A stretch of DNA of 64,000 nt from Paenibacillus sinopodophylli (GCF_005930355.1 NZ_VDBO01000003.1:248001-312000), one strand, 5' to 3'; positions 1 through 8,770 are shown, numbered from the stretch's first letter. Numbers and translations are program-made. The notes: generated from the letters alone by a model not told the origin.

Positions 1-1003
1 AGAAATGGCTGCCGCCAATGCACAAGCTGTCGTCGATTCCTTCCATAACCCCTTCTCAATTGAAGGCACCTTGCTCTTCCTGACTGTAAGTGTAGGAGTC
101 AGCTTGTATCCGCAGGATGGCGAGCATATGGATACGATCATACGCAATGCAGACATCGCTATGTACAACGCCAAAGAACAGGGCGACGGCTGCTACCGTT
201 TCTATCAGCCTACACTTGTTTCTGCCATGACGGAAAAAATGCAGATTGAGAACGGACTTTACAACGCGCTGCAGCAGAATCAATTATCCTTGTATTACCA
301 GCCTAAAGTTATTGCTGCTACAGGTGAGCTCAGCGGCATCGAGGCGCTTATTCGCTGGCATCACCCGGAGCTTGGCATGGTTCCGCCGGATAAATTTATT
401 CCGCTTGCAGAAGAATCAGGATTTATACTTGATATTGACAGCTGGGTATTCCGAGAAGCCTGCCGTCAGAATAAAGCCTGGCAGGACGAAGGCTTGCAAC
501 GAGTGTGTGTCTCCGTAAACATCTCAGCGAGACATTTCTATCAAGGAAATTTAAGCGAAATGATTACCCAAGTGTTGAGCGACACGGGGCTTGAGCCTCA
601 ATACGTAAGTCTGGAGATTACCGAGGGCGTATTTATGCAAAATATAGAGCAAGTCATCGAGACTATTCTTTACCTTAGAAGTTTGGGCATCCAAATTTCC
701 ATCGATGACTTCGGTACGGGCTTCTCTTCCTTGAACCAGCTGCAGCGGCTGCCTATATCGGATGTAAAGCTGGATCGCTCCTTTATACAAGGCATTACGA
801 ATGACGAAAAAAAGTCCTCGATTGTTAAAGCAATTATAGAACTCGTTCACAGCATGAACATGCGCGTCATTGCAGAAGGTGTAGAGACGGTAGAGGAATC
901 TAAGTTCTGTACCGATTTGCACTGTGACGAGCTGCAGGGCTACTTATTCAGCAGGCCGATTCCTCCCAAGGAATTTGAGCAGATGTTGAGAAAGACCGTT
1001 TAA
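1..1003 (+). CDS. GGDEF-EAL c-di-GMP enzyme, C-terminal part (cut by window edge)
   Basis: The open frame runs off the left edge, so only the end of the GGDEF domain and a complete EAL domain are visible. The GGDEF remainder includes the typical VSVGVSLYPQDG and NADIAMYNAKEQG segments. The EAL domain follows, with the signature EALIRWHHPELG, then NISARHF, EITEGV, the DDFGTGFSSL loop with its metal-binding Asp pair, KLDRSFI and the late VIAEGVET glutamate motif, so an active c-di-GMP phosphodiesterase is expected. Whether the cyclase half is active cannot be judged because its GGDEF motif lies outside the window. A hairpin terminator follows directly. It may share the c-di-GMP pool with the cyclase at 14.4 kb and the PelD-type receptor at 63 kb; that link is inference. 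Confidence 0.93.
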   Translation, partial: EMAAANAQAVVDSFHNPFSIEGTLLFLTVSVGVSLYPQDGEHMDTIIRNADIAMYNAKEQGDGCYRFYQPTLVSAMTEKMQIENGLYNALQQNQLSLYYQPKVIAATGELSGIEALIRWHHPELGMVPPDKFIPLAEESGFILDIDSWVFREACRQNKAWQDEGLQRVCVSVNISARHFYQGNLSEMITQVLSDTGLEPQYVSLEITEGVFMQNIEQVIETILYLRSLGIQISIDDFGTGFSSLNQLQRLPISDVKLDRSFIQGITNDEKKSSIVKAIIELVHSMNMRVIAEGVETVEESKFCTDLHCDELQGYLFSRPIPPKEFEQMLRKTV

Positions 1004-1008
1004 ATCAT

Positions 1009-1053
1009 AAAGGAGCTGTCTCTAGGTCAGTGACCTTAAGAGACAGCTCCTTT
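1009..1053 (+). terminator. Terminator after the GGDEF-EAL gene
   Basis: A near-perfect inverted repeat, AAGGAGCTGTCTCT paired with AGAGACAGCTCCTT, with a further inner AGGTCA/TGACCT pair, begins six bases after the stop codon and ends in a short T run. Confidence 0.8.
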
Positions 1054-1095
1054 GAACATGCTGCTACCATTCATGTTGTGTTACTATTTGTTCGA

Positions 1096-2259
1096 TTATG
1101 CTTCTGAAGCAGCCGCTTCTGCTGGTTGCTTATCATTAGCAGCTCTATCCGGACGCTCGCCGCCGCGAGGGCCTTTACCACCAGAACCGCCTTTGCCGCC
1201 TTCCGGCGCTTTCAGCTCGCCATTTAGTTGCTTCGTAACGCGTTCAACCACTTCGGCAAGCTTCGCATCATACTCCGCTTGCGTAATCGTTCCAGCCGCA
1301 AGCTCAGCTGCTAGCTTCTCCTTCTTATCCTTTACCTGCAAATCGATGAGTGTCTGTAAAGCTACACCCTTCTCCGCCGCTAAAGACGCCAGCGTTTTGC
1401 CTGCTTCCAGCTCTGTCTTCAGCACATCCTCCGTCACGCCAAGCGCCGCTGCCAGCTCATCGAGATTCCGCTCGAAACCTCCGCCTTTGCCGCGCTGCGG
1501 CAGCACGCCATTCACATGCTGAGTTGCACGTTCAACCGCTTTATCGAACTTGTCATTATACTGCTCCTGCGTGATCGTACCAGCCGCAAGCTCAGCTGTC
1601 AGCTTCGCCTGCTCATCCTTTACCTGCAGATCGATGAGCGTTTGTACAGCTACACCTTTCTCCGTTGCCAAGGCAGCCAGCGTTTTACCTGCTTCTATCT
1701 CCGATTTAAGTACATCCTCTGTCACGCCAAGCGCCGCTGCCAGCTCAGTTAAATTCACGCTCAAGCCATGTCCTTGCTTGCCAAAGAAGAATCCCTTGGA
1801 ATCAAGTAGTTTCTCTGCTGCAGCCGAAGCATCCAACTTCACAGGCTGCTTGTCCGTATTGGTCGTTGTGCCGTCCGATTGCTTAGCCGGCGCTGCCGCT
1901 TCTGCCGCCTCCAGCCACTCGACTAACTTCGTTTTGAGCTCAGCTCTTGTTTTTCCTTGCGCCACTGCAACCTCTGATAATGTTGCGGATTCCAGTTTCG
2001 TTTGAAGCGTCTGCTCATCCAGCGCTAAGTATTCTAGCAATTGTGTCTGTATTTGATCAAAGCCGCGTCCGAATCCGCCTCGTTTGCCTGCGTGATCCTT
2101 GCCCGCTTTGCTGTTATCTGTCTGCGCACCCTGCTCCAGCTGTTTGTCTGTGCTGCTTGCTGCATTTACATATTGGCTTGCCCAAAGTCCGCCGCCTCCA
2201 AGCGTTAGTGTAAGCGCGATTGCGCCTGCTGTTATTGCTTTTGCTTTTGCCTTCATCAT
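1096..2259 (-). CDS. Secreted protein with three alpha-helical repeats
   Basis: This encodes a 387-residue exported protein of unknown function. The N-terminus has a lysine-rich start, a hydrophobic stretch and an AXA-like cleavage region (about residues 5-35). The mature part holds two near-identical repeats of about 84 residues, each containing LAAALGVTEDVLK, EAGKTLA and QTLIDLQVKD. A weaker first repeat lies closer to the N-terminus. Gly/Lys-rich and Ala-rich linkers separate them. The GTG at 2271 is part of the Shine-Dalgarno sequence (AGAGAGGTGG), so ATG at 2259, eight bases downstream, is the better start. Similar repeats occur in uncharacterised exported proteins of Gram-positive bacteria. 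The upstream region carries operator-like repeats, suggesting regulated expression. Confidence 0.85.
   Translation of the reverse strand: MMKAKAKAITAGAIALTLTLGGGGLWASQYVNAASSTDKQLEQGAQTDNSKAGKDHAGKRGGFGRGFDQIQTQLLEYLALDEQTLQTKLESATLSEVAVAQGKTRAELKTKLVEWLEAAEAAAPAKQSDGTTTNTDKQPVKLDASAAAEKLLDSKGFFFGKQGHGLSVNLTELAAALGVTEDVLKSEIEAGKTLAALATEKGVAVQTLIDLQVKDEQAKLTAELAAGTITQEQYNDKFDKAVERATQHVNGVLPQRGKGGGFERNLDELAAALGVTEDVLKTELEAGKTLASLAAEKGVALQTLIDLQVKDKKEKLAAELAAGTITQAEYDAKLAEVVERVTKQLNGELKAPEGGKGGSGGKGPRGGERPDRAANDKQPAEAAASEA
1216..1467 (-). repeat. Protein-coding repeat unit 2
   Basis: This stretch encodes the third helical repeat of the secreted protein. It is about 70-80% identical by eye to the unit at 1504-1755 and is a coding-level tandem duplication. 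Confidence 0.8.
1504..1755 (-). repeat. Protein-coding repeat unit 1
   Basis: This stretch encodes the middle helical repeat of the secreted protein and is the partner of the unit at 1216-1467. Confidence 0.8.
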
Positions 2260-2301
2260 TGTTTCTTCCACCTCTCTACTTCGATTTGTTGTTGCAAGTC
2301 T

Positions 2302-2357
2302 ATCATAGCCTTTAATACTTAAAGCTCCTTTAAGCCCCGCTGAATGTTACCTGAATG
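2302..2357 (-). promoter_or_regulatory. Promoter region with palindrome and direct repeats before the secreted repeat protein
   Basis: Reading the minus strand, a TATGAT -10-like hexamer lies at 2302-2307. It has no good -35. Instead there is a perfect 7-3-7 palindrome (CTTAAAG CTC CTTTAAG, 2318-2334). Two TGAATG half-sites at 11-bp spacing (2341-2357, plus-strand reading TGAATGttaccTGAATG) follow. One-helical-turn direct repeats are typical of OmpR-family response-regulator boxes. The assignment of a regulator is inference. Confidence 0.45.
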
Positions 2358-2490
2358 TGTATACGACGAGTCTGCCTATAGGCACAACACTTTTCTAACA
2401 GTAAGCCCCGCATTTATCTAATCTTTCATTGTTAATATAGTTACAATTGCTTCGATAGGCTTAGTTAAAAAATGGGCAAATATTCCTCTT

Positions 2491-2535
2491 CATTTTTCGA
2501 CATTTTTCGACGATAACTTATCTTATCTTATCATT
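2491..2535 (+). repeat. Short tandem repeats before the chemoreceptor gene
   Basis: Two perfect tandem copies of CATTTTTCGA (2491-2510) are followed by a TCTTA repeat just upstream of the ribosome binding site. Function is unknown; they could be a regulator site or simple slippage. Confidence 0.5.
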
Positions 2536-2551
2536 ATGAGGTGTGGTCCGT

Positions 2552-4297
2552 ATGAAACGTATCAAAGACAGAAGTTTAGTCGTAACCAGCTCCATTGTTC
2601 TTGCACTGCTGCTAGTTATGGTTATTGGCATCACCGAATACCTTTCCTACAACACGCAAAAAAAAGCTTATCTCTCTGAAATCGAACGGATGGGAGAAAC
2701 GCTAAGCTACCAGGTCGAAGCTGGTCATGATCTGTTAACCTTCGGCTACAACGAGATAACCGCTGGAGGAGAAACGAGCAACGAGATGTTCGAGAGGTTC
2801 AAGCTGCAGCTGGACGTTATGATTAAAAATGACATTGTCTCCAATGCATACGTGTATATGCCTGATATTATTGAACGGGACGGCAAGCAATTTCTCAAGA
2901 TGATGCAAAGCAATGAAGCGCTCAATGCGGAAGGCCTCGGACCAGGAGACGATTATCCGATGACACCCGGCTTTGCTGCCGACGTACAAACTGTGCTTGA
3001 AAAAGGGAGCGTCGTCACGGAGCCAGTCGTTGATGACTACGGCCAATGGGTTTCCTATTTAACACAGGTTAAAGATCCTAGCGGCAAGGTGCTCGGGATT
3101 TTTGGAATTGATATCGATTACACACAAATTAACAAGGCGATGCAAGAGATGCTATGGCAGAGCATTGGAATTGCTGCTTTGCTATCAGCTATTGCTGTCC
3201 TAATCATTGTATATTTGATTCGCTTAGTACTGAAGCCGCTCAAACGGCTTGCCGAGGTATCCTCCTTGGCTGCCAAAGGCGACTTGACACTTGCGGTTCC
3301 CGTTAAAGGCGGGAATGAGATTGCACAAGTATCGTTCGCCTTCAACGAAATGATTGCAAGCCTTCGTCAGCTCACAAGCGATATCCGCATCACCTCCGAC
3401 GAGGTTGCTGGATCGGCATTTAACATGCAGCAAAGCGCCGAGCAAACCTCACGTGCAACGGAAGAGGTCACAGAGGCCATTCAAGAGGTAGCCTCTGGCT
3501 CAGACACGCAGCTGCAGAGCTTCCAAGAATGCCAGCGCGCCATGACAGAGATGACTATCGGTATTCAGCGCATCGCAGAGTCTTCTTCATCCGTATCCGA
3601 GCTCGCAGCAGATACGACTGCGCTCGCAACGGAAGGCGAGGCCGTCATCGAAGAGACGCTGCTGCAGATGCAGACTGTCGAAGCCAACGTCGTTGCCACT
3701 GTATCTACGCTGCATGAATTAAAGGATCAAAGCGACAAAATCGGCGGCATTCTCGCTTTAATTGGTGAGGTTGCGAACCAAACGAACCTGCTTGCGCTTA
3801 ACGCTTCTATTGAAGCAGCGCGTGCCGGCGAGCATGGCAAAGGCTTCGCTGTCGTTGCCCACGAGATTCGCAAGCTGGCGGAGCGCTCTAAGGATTCATC
3901 GGAGCAGATTGGCACCATCTTGCACAGCATCGGCAGCCAAACGGCCGCTGCTGTTGCAGCCATGGAACAATCGGTGGAAGCCGCGCGTGCCGGGTCGAAG
4001 GTGTCCAGCCATGCCGGCGAATCATTCCGCTCCATTGTATCGTCTATACGCGATGTATCCAGTCAGGTTCAAGAGGTTTCCGCTGCTTCGGAACAAATGT
4101 CCGCAGGCAGCGAGCAAATCGCTGCCTCTCTCGATGAGTTGGAAGTTATAACGGCTAGTACTGCCGGCAACTCACAGCGCGTTGCCGCCGCTTCGGAAGA
4201 ACAGCTCGCCTCCATGCAGGAGGTTGCCAGCTCCTCCGAGCAGCTCCGCAACCTAGCCGCAAGCTTGAATGAAGCGATCGGCAAATTTAAAAACTAA
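2552..4297 (+). CDS. Methyl-accepting chemotaxis protein
   Basis: A 581-residue transmembrane chemoreceptor. It has an N-terminal membrane segment (about residues 10-30), an extracytoplasmic sensor of about 170 residues resembling a Cache/PDC domain, and a second membrane segment near residue 215. A HAMP region ([20 protein letters not shown]) and a signalling domain follow. The highly conserved hairpin tip [18 protein letters not shown] and the [18 protein letters not shown] stretch are intact. It should bind a ligand outside the cell and signal through CheA/CheW. ATG at 2552 is preferred over GTG at 2543 because GAGGTG lies eight bases upstream of the ATG. It stands alone, and its stop codon abuts a copy of the dispersed hairpin element. 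Confidence 0.95.
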   Translation: MKRIKDRSLVVTSSIVLALLLVMVIGITEYLSYNTQKKAYLSEIERMGETLSYQVEAGHDLLTFGYNEITAGGETSNEMFERFKLQLDVMIKNDIVSNAYVYMPDIIERDGKQFLKMMQSNEALNAEGLGPGDDYPMTPGFAADVQTVLEKGSVVTEPVVDDYGQWVSYLTQVKDPSGKVLGIFGIDIDYTQINKAMQEMLWQSIGIAALLSAIAVLIIVYLIRLVLKPLKRLAEVSSLAAKGDLTLAVPVKGGNEIAQVSFAFNEMIASLRQLTSDIRITSDEVAGSAFNMQQSAEQTSRATEEVTEAIQEVASGSDTQLQSFQECQRAMTEMTIGIQRIAESSSSVSELAADTTALATEGEAVIEETLLQMQTVEANVVATVSTLHELKDQSDKIGGILALIGEVANQTNLLALNASIEAARAGEHGKGFAVVAHEIRKLAERSKDSSEQIGTILHSIGSQTAAAVAAMEQSVEAARAGSKVSSHAGESFRSIVSSIRDVSSQVQEVSAASEQMSAGSEQIAASLDELEVITASTAGNSQRVAAASEEQLASMQEVASSSEQLRNLAASLNEAIGKFKN

Positions 4298-4398
4298 GCG
4301 TAAACGACTTTAGCCGTCATCTGGCGGCTAAAGTTAACGTTTCGCTTAGAAGGATAGAGAAAGCTTTCAAAATGATATTCTTTTCTGTATTTGAAAAA
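4296..4398 (+). repeat. Dispersed two-hairpin element, copy A
   Basis: This element begins at the stop codon of the chemoreceptor gene. The first half pairs AAGCGTAAACG with CGTTTCGCTT around an inner TTTAGCCG/CGGCTAAA stem. The second half, ATAGAGAAAGC through TGTATTTGAAAAAA, is the most diverged of the four copies. Other copies lie at 11292-11390, 23915-24020 (reverse) and 47886-47990. Confidence 0.75.
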
Positions 4399-4433
4399 AC
4401 GGCTAAGCGGAATCTATCCGCTTAGCCGTTTTT
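4395..4433. terminator. Bidirectional terminator
   Basis: A perfect 17-bp stem (AAAAACGGCTAAGCGGA and its complement) with a 5-base loop, flanked by A and T runs, lies between the convergent chemoreceptor and bmrD genes and can serve both strands. Confidence 0.88.
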
Positions 4434-4447
4434 ATACACCTCTATCC

Positions 4448-6475
4448 TTACGCTGGCAAAGCCCCTCCGAGCTGCAACTGGTACATCGCAAAATATTTGC
4501 CGCGCTGCTCCATCAGCTCATCATGATTGCCACGTTCCACGATGACGCCGCGATCAAGTACAAGAATTTGATCGGCATTGCGTATCGTAGACAGTCGATG
4601 TGCGATGACAAATGTCGTTCTGCCCTTCTTGAGTACATCAAGCGCCGCTTGAATAATCGCTTCCGTCTCCGTATCGATACTAGCCGTTGCCTCGTCGAGA
4701 ATGAGAATCGCTGGATCGTAAGCAAGCGCCCTTGCGAATGATATGAGCTGCCGTTGACCGGCCGAGAGCGTACTTCCCTTCTCGATTACCGGTGCATCTA
4801 TGCCGCCCTGAAGCTGGCTGAACATGTCGTACGCTCCTACGTCACGAAGCGACTGCTCGATTCGTTCCCGACTGATCGCCGGATTATCCAGGCTAATGTT
4901 GGATGCGATCGTTCCCGTGAACAGGAATGGATCTTGTAGAACAATGCCCATATGCTGGCGAAGCAGCTGCTTCGGCATATTACGAACATCCTGACCATCT
5001 ACAATAATCTTGCCTTCATTCGTATCATAGAAGCGGAACAGCAAATTGAGTATCGAGCTTTTGCCTGAACCCGTGTGACCGACAAGCGCTACCGTCTCAC
5101 CCTGCCGAGCATGGAAGGAAATGTGCTTCAACACGTATTCATCCTGCTTGTAAGCGAAGGATACATCCTCGAACTTCACATCGCCCTTGTACCGCTCCAT
5201 TTTGCCTGAGACTACCTCAATTCCTTCCTCATCCATCAGCTTAAATACCCGTTCTGCCGATACGCGTGCTGTCTCGAGATTCGACAGCTGGTTGACGATA
5301 CCGACAATTGGCGCGAACATCCGGTTCATATAATCCACGAATGCATAAAGCACGCCTACCGAGACTGCACCTCTGAGTGAATCTCCCCAGAACATCCAAA
5401 GGACGATAATAAACAAAATGTTCCGTACAACATTCACGAGGTTGTGAGACGTTATCGAATTCAAACTAAGCAGTTTGTTCTGATACCTGTAATAATGCTC
5501 GTTCATTTCCTCGAATTCCTTCGTCGTTTCCTTCTGACGTCGGAATGCTTGGATGATCGTCATCCCTTGTATCGATTCGTTGATCATTCCATTAATCTCG
5601 CTCAGCTTCGTTCTAATAATACGATTATAGCGTGCAGCGAATTTGCGATAGACGATAATCCAAACAATCAGAATCGGCACAAGCGGAAGCGCCACCAGCG
5701 CCAGCTTCACATCAAGTAGAAACAATGCTCCATAAATAGCTGCCATATAAATCGTACCTGTGAAGAAGTTGGCAAGCACCGATACATAAAGCTCTCGAAT
5801 CGCTTCTGTATCATTCGTTACGCGGGAGACAACTTGACCGGCAGACAGATTGTCATAATAACTGACCGGCAGACGCTGCGTATGTGCGAAGATATCGGAG
5901 CGCATCTTGCGTACGATGCGATTCGCTGATGTTTGAAGCATAAGTCGCTGTCCGTAAGTGAAGACAGCAACCAGCAGCAAAAACCCAAAATACATGAGCG
6001 CCAGCTTCATTAATGAAGGAAACTCTGGCTGATAGAATGCGTACAGCTCATCTTTCGTCAGCTTCGCTACGGGATAGGTGACACTCTCACCCGTTTCCTT
6101 GTTCGTGACAGTCAGCGTGCTGCCATCGACCACCCGTTTGCCGCCTTCGGATGCAAGCGCATCGTTGAGCCAATAGAAGCTTCTACCAACCTGGAGGACG
6201 CGAACCTCTTTGCCCTTCTGCTCATAAGCGTCTGCCGCGAAGTGGTCCTCCCGCTTATACCAATTATCTTTATAAAGAACGGCGAAGTCCTGCTCGCCCT
6301 TAACCTCATGCCATTTTTTCTCGATGCCGAGAATGTTTTGGTCAATCATTCGCTTCGCGATCAAAGGGCCTGCCAGCTCAGCGCATACGGCAAGTATGAG
6401 CAGCAGCAGCGCAAGCATAATCGGCTTTTTATAAAGCATGGCGTATTGAAACAATCGTTTTCCTGTATGACCCAT
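4448..6475 (-). CDS. bmrD: Heterodimeric multidrug ABC exporter, BmrD/YheH-type subunit
   Basis: A 675-residue fused membrane/ATPase half-transporter. It is longer than a standard type IV exporter half (about 580) because about 120 soluble residues are inserted between the first two membrane helices. The Bacillus subtilis BmrD subunit (673 residues) has the same feature. The ATPase domain has the Walker A motif VGHTGSGKSS, the signature LSAGQRQLISFARAL and a Walker B with catalytic glutamate (ILILDEATASID), so this subunit carries the canonical catalytic site. It starts 22 bases after the bmrC stop with its own GGGAGGCG site, forming an operon with bmrC. BmrCD exports many drugs; substrates here are inferred only from the family. 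Confidence 0.93.
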   Translation of the reverse strand: MGHTGKRLFQYAMLYKKPIMLALLLLILAVCAELAGPLIAKRMIDQNILGIEKKWHEVKGEQDFAVLYKDNWYKREDHFAADAYEQKGKEVRVLQVGRSFYWLNDALASEGGKRVVDGSTLTVTNKETGESVTYPVAKLTKDELYAFYQPEFPSLMKLALMYFGFLLLVAVFTYGQRLMLQTSANRIVRKMRSDIFAHTQRLPVSYYDNLSAGQVVSRVTNDTEAIRELYVSVLANFFTGTIYMAAIYGALFLLDVKLALVALPLVPILIVWIIVYRKFAARYNRIIRTKLSEINGMINESIQGMTIIQAFRRQKETTKEFEEMNEHYYRYQNKLLSLNSITSHNLVNVVRNILFIIVLWMFWGDSLRGAVSVGVLYAFVDYMNRMFAPIVGIVNQLSNLETARVSAERVFKLMDEEGIEVVSGKMERYKGDVKFEDVSFAYKQDEYVLKHISFHARQGETVALVGHTGSGKSSILNLLFRFYDTNEGKIIVDGQDVRNMPKQLLRQHMGIVLQDPFLFTGTIASNISLDNPAISRERIEQSLRDVGAYDMFSQLQGGIDAPVIEKGSTLSAGQRQLISFARALAYDPAILILDEATASIDTETEAIIQAALDVLKKGRTTFVIAHRLSTIRNADQILVLDRGVIVERGNHDELMEQRGKYFAMYQLQLGGALPA

Positions 6476-6497
6476 TGCTCTTCACGCCTCCCATTTA

Positions 6498-8243
6498 TTA
6501 CGTTTCAATAATAGCCTCTAGCTGCTGGCGATCGTACTGCTCGCGGTACCAGCCGCCGCTCTCAAGCAGCTGCTCATGCGTGCCTTCCTGTACGATTCGT
6601 CCATCATCTAAGACGATAATCCAATCGGCATGCTGCACAGCAGATAAACGATGCGTCGTAATAAGCGTCGTCTTACCCGCTCTTTCCGTGCGGATACCCT
6701 CGATAATCTCAGCCTCGGTCTTGCCGTCTACAGCAGACAAGGCATCATCCATCAGCAGTATCTCCGGATCGGCGATGAGCGCGCGAGCAATGCTGACGCG
6801 CTGCTTCTGCCCGCCGGACAGCGCTACGCCACGCTCGCCCACCATCGTCGCCAGCCCGTCAGGAAGGAACTTAATGTCCTTCGCGAATGAAGCCCGCTCC
6901 AGCGCTCGCTGAAGATCGGCTTCGGTACCTTCCCTTAGACCGAAGAAAATATTTTCTCGGATCGACTTGGAGAATAGGATTGGCTGCTGGGGCACATAGC
7001 CGATCCAGCCTAGCAAATCTTCGATTCTCAAACAGTCCAGGCTCGTGCCGGATATACTGATCTCACCCCGTCCAAGCGGGTATTCACGAAGCAGCTGCTT
7101 CAGAAGCGTCGTCTTGCCGCTCCCTGTCCGTCCTACAATTCCTAGCGTCTGACCTTGTCTTAGCGTAAAGGATACGTTCGTTAGATTATCAACCGCAGAG
7201 GATGGATAACGGAACGTAACATCGCGGAACTGCAAGGAGGACGGCTCCTCGACAGGCACAATCTTGCCAGCGTCTGCAACATCCGGCTTGTAACCGAGCG
7301 TCTCGCTGACGCGATCCAGAGAAGCATTGCCTCGCTGCATAATATTAATCAGCTCGCCAATTGCGAACATTGGCCAGATCAGCATCCCTAGAAAGACGTT
7401 GAAGGAGACCAATTCACCGAGCGTAATTTCATTATGGAATACGAGATAGCCTCCATAGCAGAGACCGATCAAATAACTCGTTCCAACGAGTATTTTCATT
7501 GTGGGCTCGAACAACGCGTCAATACGCGCGACCGCTATATTTTTTTGGAGCACATCATTCGTTTTGGCGCCGAAACGCGCCTCGCTCGCTTCTTCCTGCA
7601 CGAAGGCTCGGATGACGCGAACACCAGAGACAGATTCAAGCACTTGATCGTTCAAATCACCGAATGCATCCTGTGCATCCATGAACCGCTCGTGAATTTT
7701 TTTGCCATAATGCTTCATAGCCAGTGCCATAAGCGGCAAAGGCAGCAATGCGGCAAGTGTAAGCTTCACGCTTATCAGTCCTGCCATAACAATAAGAATC
7801 GTAATCATAAACAGCGTCGAGTCAACCAATGTCAGAATGCCGAAGCCGGCTGTTGTCGCCACCGCTCCCAAATCATTCGTTGAACGCGCCATAAGGTCGC
7901 CCGTTCGATTACGCTCATAGAAAGTTGGAGTCATCCGCAGGAAATGTCCCATTAAACGTGACCTGAGCAGCTTCTCCAGCACGAACGCCCCGCCAAACAG
8001 CTTATAATGCCATATGTACGTAATGACATATCCAACCACCGTCAGTGCAATCCAGCCGTATAGTATGCGGTTGAAATCTGGCTGCCCCAGTAAATCCTGT
8101 TGAATGCCATCGATCGTGTAGCCAAGCAGCCAAGGGGGAATGACATCAATAAATCCCGTTATAATCAAAAGCGTAATCGCGACAGAATATCGCTTCCAAT
8201 TCAACTTGAAAAACCAGCTTAATTTTTTGAGTACACTAAACAT
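6498..8243 (-). CDS. bmrC: Heterodimeric multidrug ABC exporter, BmrC/YheI-type subunit
   Basis: A 581-residue half-transporter with six membrane helices and an ATPase domain. Walker A is VGRTGSGKTT and the signature is LSGGQKQRVSIARAL. Walker B ends in LLMDDALSAVD, where Asp replaces the catalytic Glu. This matches the degenerate site known in B. subtilis BmrC and means the pair is an asymmetric heterodimer with BmrD supplying the intact catalytic residue. It is the first structural gene after a leader with a small peptide gene and two terminators, so its expression is probably controlled by attenuation. AAGGTGTGG precedes the ATG. Confidence 0.93.
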   Translation of the reverse strand: MFSVLKKLSWFFKLNWKRYSVAITLLIITGFIDVIPPWLLGYTIDGIQQDLLGQPDFNRILYGWIALTVVGYVITYIWHYKLFGGAFVLEKLLRSRLMGHFLRMTPTFYERNRTGDLMARSTNDLGAVATTAGFGILTLVDSTLFMITILIVMAGLISVKLTLAALLPLPLMALAMKHYGKKIHERFMDAQDAFGDLNDQVLESVSGVRVIRAFVQEEASEARFGAKTNDVLQKNIAVARIDALFEPTMKILVGTSYLIGLCYGGYLVFHNEITLGELVSFNVFLGMLIWPMFAIGELINIMQRGNASLDRVSETLGYKPDVADAGKIVPVEEPSSLQFRDVTFRYPSSAVDNLTNVSFTLRQGQTLGIVGRTGSGKTTLLKQLLREYPLGRGEISISGTSLDCLRIEDLLGWIGYVPQQPILFSKSIRENIFFGLREGTEADLQRALERASFAKDIKFLPDGLATMVGERGVALSGGQKQRVSIARALIADPEILLMDDALSAVDGKTEAEIIEGIRTERAGKTTLITTHRLSAVQHADWIIVLDDGRIVQEGTHEQLLESGGWYREQYDRQQLEAIIET

Positions 8244-8313
8244 ATTTCTCTACCACACCTTCCGCTATCCATCCCTTGCTTCGTTACCCTTTAATTGAAA
8301 CCCGCAGCATCCT

Positions 8314-8394
8314 TCAACCCATAGCAGTTACCTGTATTGCAGCATATCTTCTCCTATATTTGAAAAAAAAAGAAGCATATCGCCGTAACGACAC
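8314..8394 (-). CDS. Possible second leader peptide (26 residues) overlapping a terminator
   Basis: A GTG at 8394 follows a good Shine-Dalgarno (AAGGAGG) by about seven bases. It opens a 26-codon frame (MSLRRYASFF and onward) that runs through the terminator at 8363-8399. A ribosome initiating here would sit on the ascending arm and could prevent termination. There is no codon-usage or homology support, so this is a hypothesis only. Confidence 0.3.
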   Translation of the reverse strand: MSLRRYASFFFKYRRRYAAIQVTAMG

Positions 8395-8399
8395 GCTTC
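8363..8399 (-). terminator. Second terminator in the bmrCD leader
   Basis: On the minus strand AGAAGC-TGTCG pairs with CGATA-GCTTCT (one G-U pair, one G/T mismatch), followed by eight T residues. It lies about 120 bases before bmrC. Its distal side (8341-8370) resembles the 3' half of the dispersed two-hairpin element. Confidence 0.7.
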
Positions 8400-8434
8400 T
8401 TCCTCCTTCAGTCAGTCCTGACCTTAAGGCATAG

Positions 8435-8473
8435 AAAAGGCGCATGATTACGTTGACGTAACCATGCGCCTTT
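8435..8473 (-). terminator. Attenuator terminator in the bmrCD leader
   Basis: On the minus strand AAAGGCGCATGGTTACG pairs with CGTAATCATGCGCCTTT across a TCAA loop. That is 17 pairs including one G-U, followed by TTTT. It lies 20 bases after the stop codon of the 30-residue leader peptide. Its ascending arm (8469-8456) can instead pair with the end of the leader-peptide gene (8525-8509) in about 14 pairs with two small bulges, an antiterminator arrangement. Confidence 0.82.
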
Positions 8474-8493
8474 GATGATGGGGGTACCCTCTA

Positions 8494-8586
8494 TCAAAGA
8501 AAAACGACGCGCGGATGGATTACGTTATTCATGTTCAAACGATGATTCGTTGCAGCAGTTAGATTCATGTGAATGTTTGTATTCAT
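8494..8586 (-). CDS. Leader peptide of the bmrCD attenuator (30 residues)
   Basis: This small gene reads MNTNIHMNLTAATNHRLNMN followed by ten more residues ending in VVFL, and has a very strong ribosome binding site (GAGAGGAGGG). It sits between a consensus promoter and the attenuator terminator, in the position of bmrB in B. subtilis. BmrB is a translated leader through which translation-blocking antibiotics induce bmrCD. Its last third (codons 21-27) contains ACGTAATCCATCCGCGC, which can pair with the ascending arm of the terminator. A ribosome completing the peptide would cover that segment and let the terminator form. A ribosome stalled early would leave it free and allow read-through. 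The peptide is probably regulatory rather than functional as a protein. Confidence 0.72.
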   Translation of the reverse strand: MNTNIHMNLTAATNHRLNMNNVIHPRVVFL

Positions 8587-8622
8587 GTAACGTAACCCTC
8601 CTCTCGATAAAATCTAATTGTC

Positions 8623-8651
8623 ACTTTATCATTCAGACATATAGCTGTCAA
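8623..8651 (-). promoter_or_regulatory. Promoter of the bmrCD leader
   Basis: On the minus strand a perfect -35 TTGACA (8651-8646), a 17-bp spacer and TAAAGT as -10 (8628-8623) give a strong sigma-A type promoter. Transcription would begin near 8616, about 30 bases before the leader-peptide ATG. Confidence 0.82.
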
Positions 8652-8770
8652 CCCCTGTAACCGTATTCTTTGGCTATAATCAAACGTTACCAAGCTCGGA
8701 AGACTTGCCATTACCCTCCGAACATTCAGTCCTTCATTCATACCACCCGTCACAAATTGTTACCGTTTTC

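Noticed and set aside
1216..1755. Possible CRISPR-like or satellite repeat
   Set aside because: The two similar units are about 250 bp long and in frame, encoding protein repeats; there are no short repeats with unique spacers.
8472..8660. Plus-strand 62-codon frame over the bmrCD leader
   Set aside because: It has no ribosome site and is antisense to the promoter, leader peptide and attenuator, which explain the region better.
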